From the NCBI GenBank assembly GCA_964571145.1, contig CAZNAP010000058.1, positions 1 to 14,513 on the forward strand: 14,513 nt of DNA. The letters run 5' to 3'. Each line of letters starts with the position of its first letter. Within the stretch, counting starts at the first letter, position 1. Positions 14,329 to 14,513 of this stretch are shown here, one piece after another. The stretch comes from Suilimivivens sp964571145 (GTDB taxonomy: Bacteria > Bacillota > Clostridia > Lachnospirales > Lachnospiraceae). Below the pieces are notes generated by a model, which worked only from the letters and a program-made list of their open reading frames with translations, made no database searches and was not told the origin of the DNA. A program made the position numbers and the translations under genes.

Positions 14329-14399
14329 CACCAGATATGATAGCAGAATATGCTAAGGAAGGGGGTTGTTCGAGTGCGAAAGAAGATTCTGAGGATTAG
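14328..14399 (+). pseudogene. out-of-frame C-terminal tail of the RTX lipoprotein
   Basis: Starting at the last base of the annotated stop, another frame encodes TPDMIAEYAKEGG followed by ten more residues and a TAG at 14397-14399. TPDMIAEYA is what would be expected straight after FADQTV in this domain. One extra base before the TGA (for example GTG-NTG-ACA-CCA) restores a continuous protein of about 417 residues. It is therefore either a recent mutation or a sequencing error. Confidence 0.6.
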
Positions 14400-14465
14400 A
14401 AGAAAATAATTTTTTGTTATAATATAGTATTTTGAAAAAGCAAGATAAGTATAACATCATTAGGT

Positions 14466-14488
14466 AATTGCGAAACAAGTTCGCAATT
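14466..14488. repeat. 9-bp hairpin near the window end
   Basis: AATTGCGAA (14466-14474) and TTCGCAATT (14480-14488) form a perfect stem with a five-base loop. No T run follows, so it is not a standard terminator. A lone TATAAT at 14418-14423 precedes it. The rest of 14400-14513 holds no gene that can be recognised. Confidence 0.6.
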
Positions 14489-14513
14489 GTGATTCAAACA
14501 AGGAAAAAATCCT

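Overview
The window looks like chromosomal DNA from a spore-forming Clostridia bacterium, most likely a member of the Lachnospiraceae. This rests on the gene order hup-rqcP-yabP-yabQ-divIC-spoIIE-tilS-hpt-ftsH, low-GC codon use, strong Shine-Dalgarno sites, and sporulation genes placed among housekeeping genes. The species cannot be named from the sequence alone. Every convincing gene is on the + strand.

Positions 1-7121 hold the conserved core. HU and RqcP serve nucleoid and ribosome-quality-control roles. YabP and YabQ are spore-cortex/coat proteins. DivIC is a division protein and ends at its own terminator. A promoter with a 21-bp spacer and a Spo0A-box-like site then drives a short, apparently soluble SpoIIE phosphatase. 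The essential genes tilS, hpt and ftsH follow closely, and a strong hairpin about 165 bp after ftsH ends the block.

Positions 7285-12453 hold accessory genes. The most unusual is a single reading frame that joins a complete metal-dependent cyclase/formamidase-type domain (all five expected metal ligands visible) to a LytTR DNA-binding domain. Eight bases later comes a four-helix DUF3021 membrane protein. LytTR-DUF3021 pairs are a known regulator/membrane-partner arrangement, so this looks like a version carrying an enzyme or ligand-binding sensor. Next are a membrane-anchored alpha/beta hydrolase of the PAF-acetylhydrolase type and a cytoplasmic GH13 neopullulanase-like amylase. The amylase promoter carries a perfect 10-bp inverted repeat.

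Positions 12454-13146 are non-coding and rich in structure. They contain six degenerate hairpin units with a period near 54 bp, two perfect 14-bp palindromes, a strong terminator with no evident gene before it, and a 120-bp element bounded by perfect 16-bp inverted repeats. After them is a lipoprotein with five RTX calcium-binding repeats, unusual for this kind of organism, whose last ~23 residues appear to be cut off by a frameshift. The final ~110 bases hold a 9-bp hairpin and no recognisable gene.
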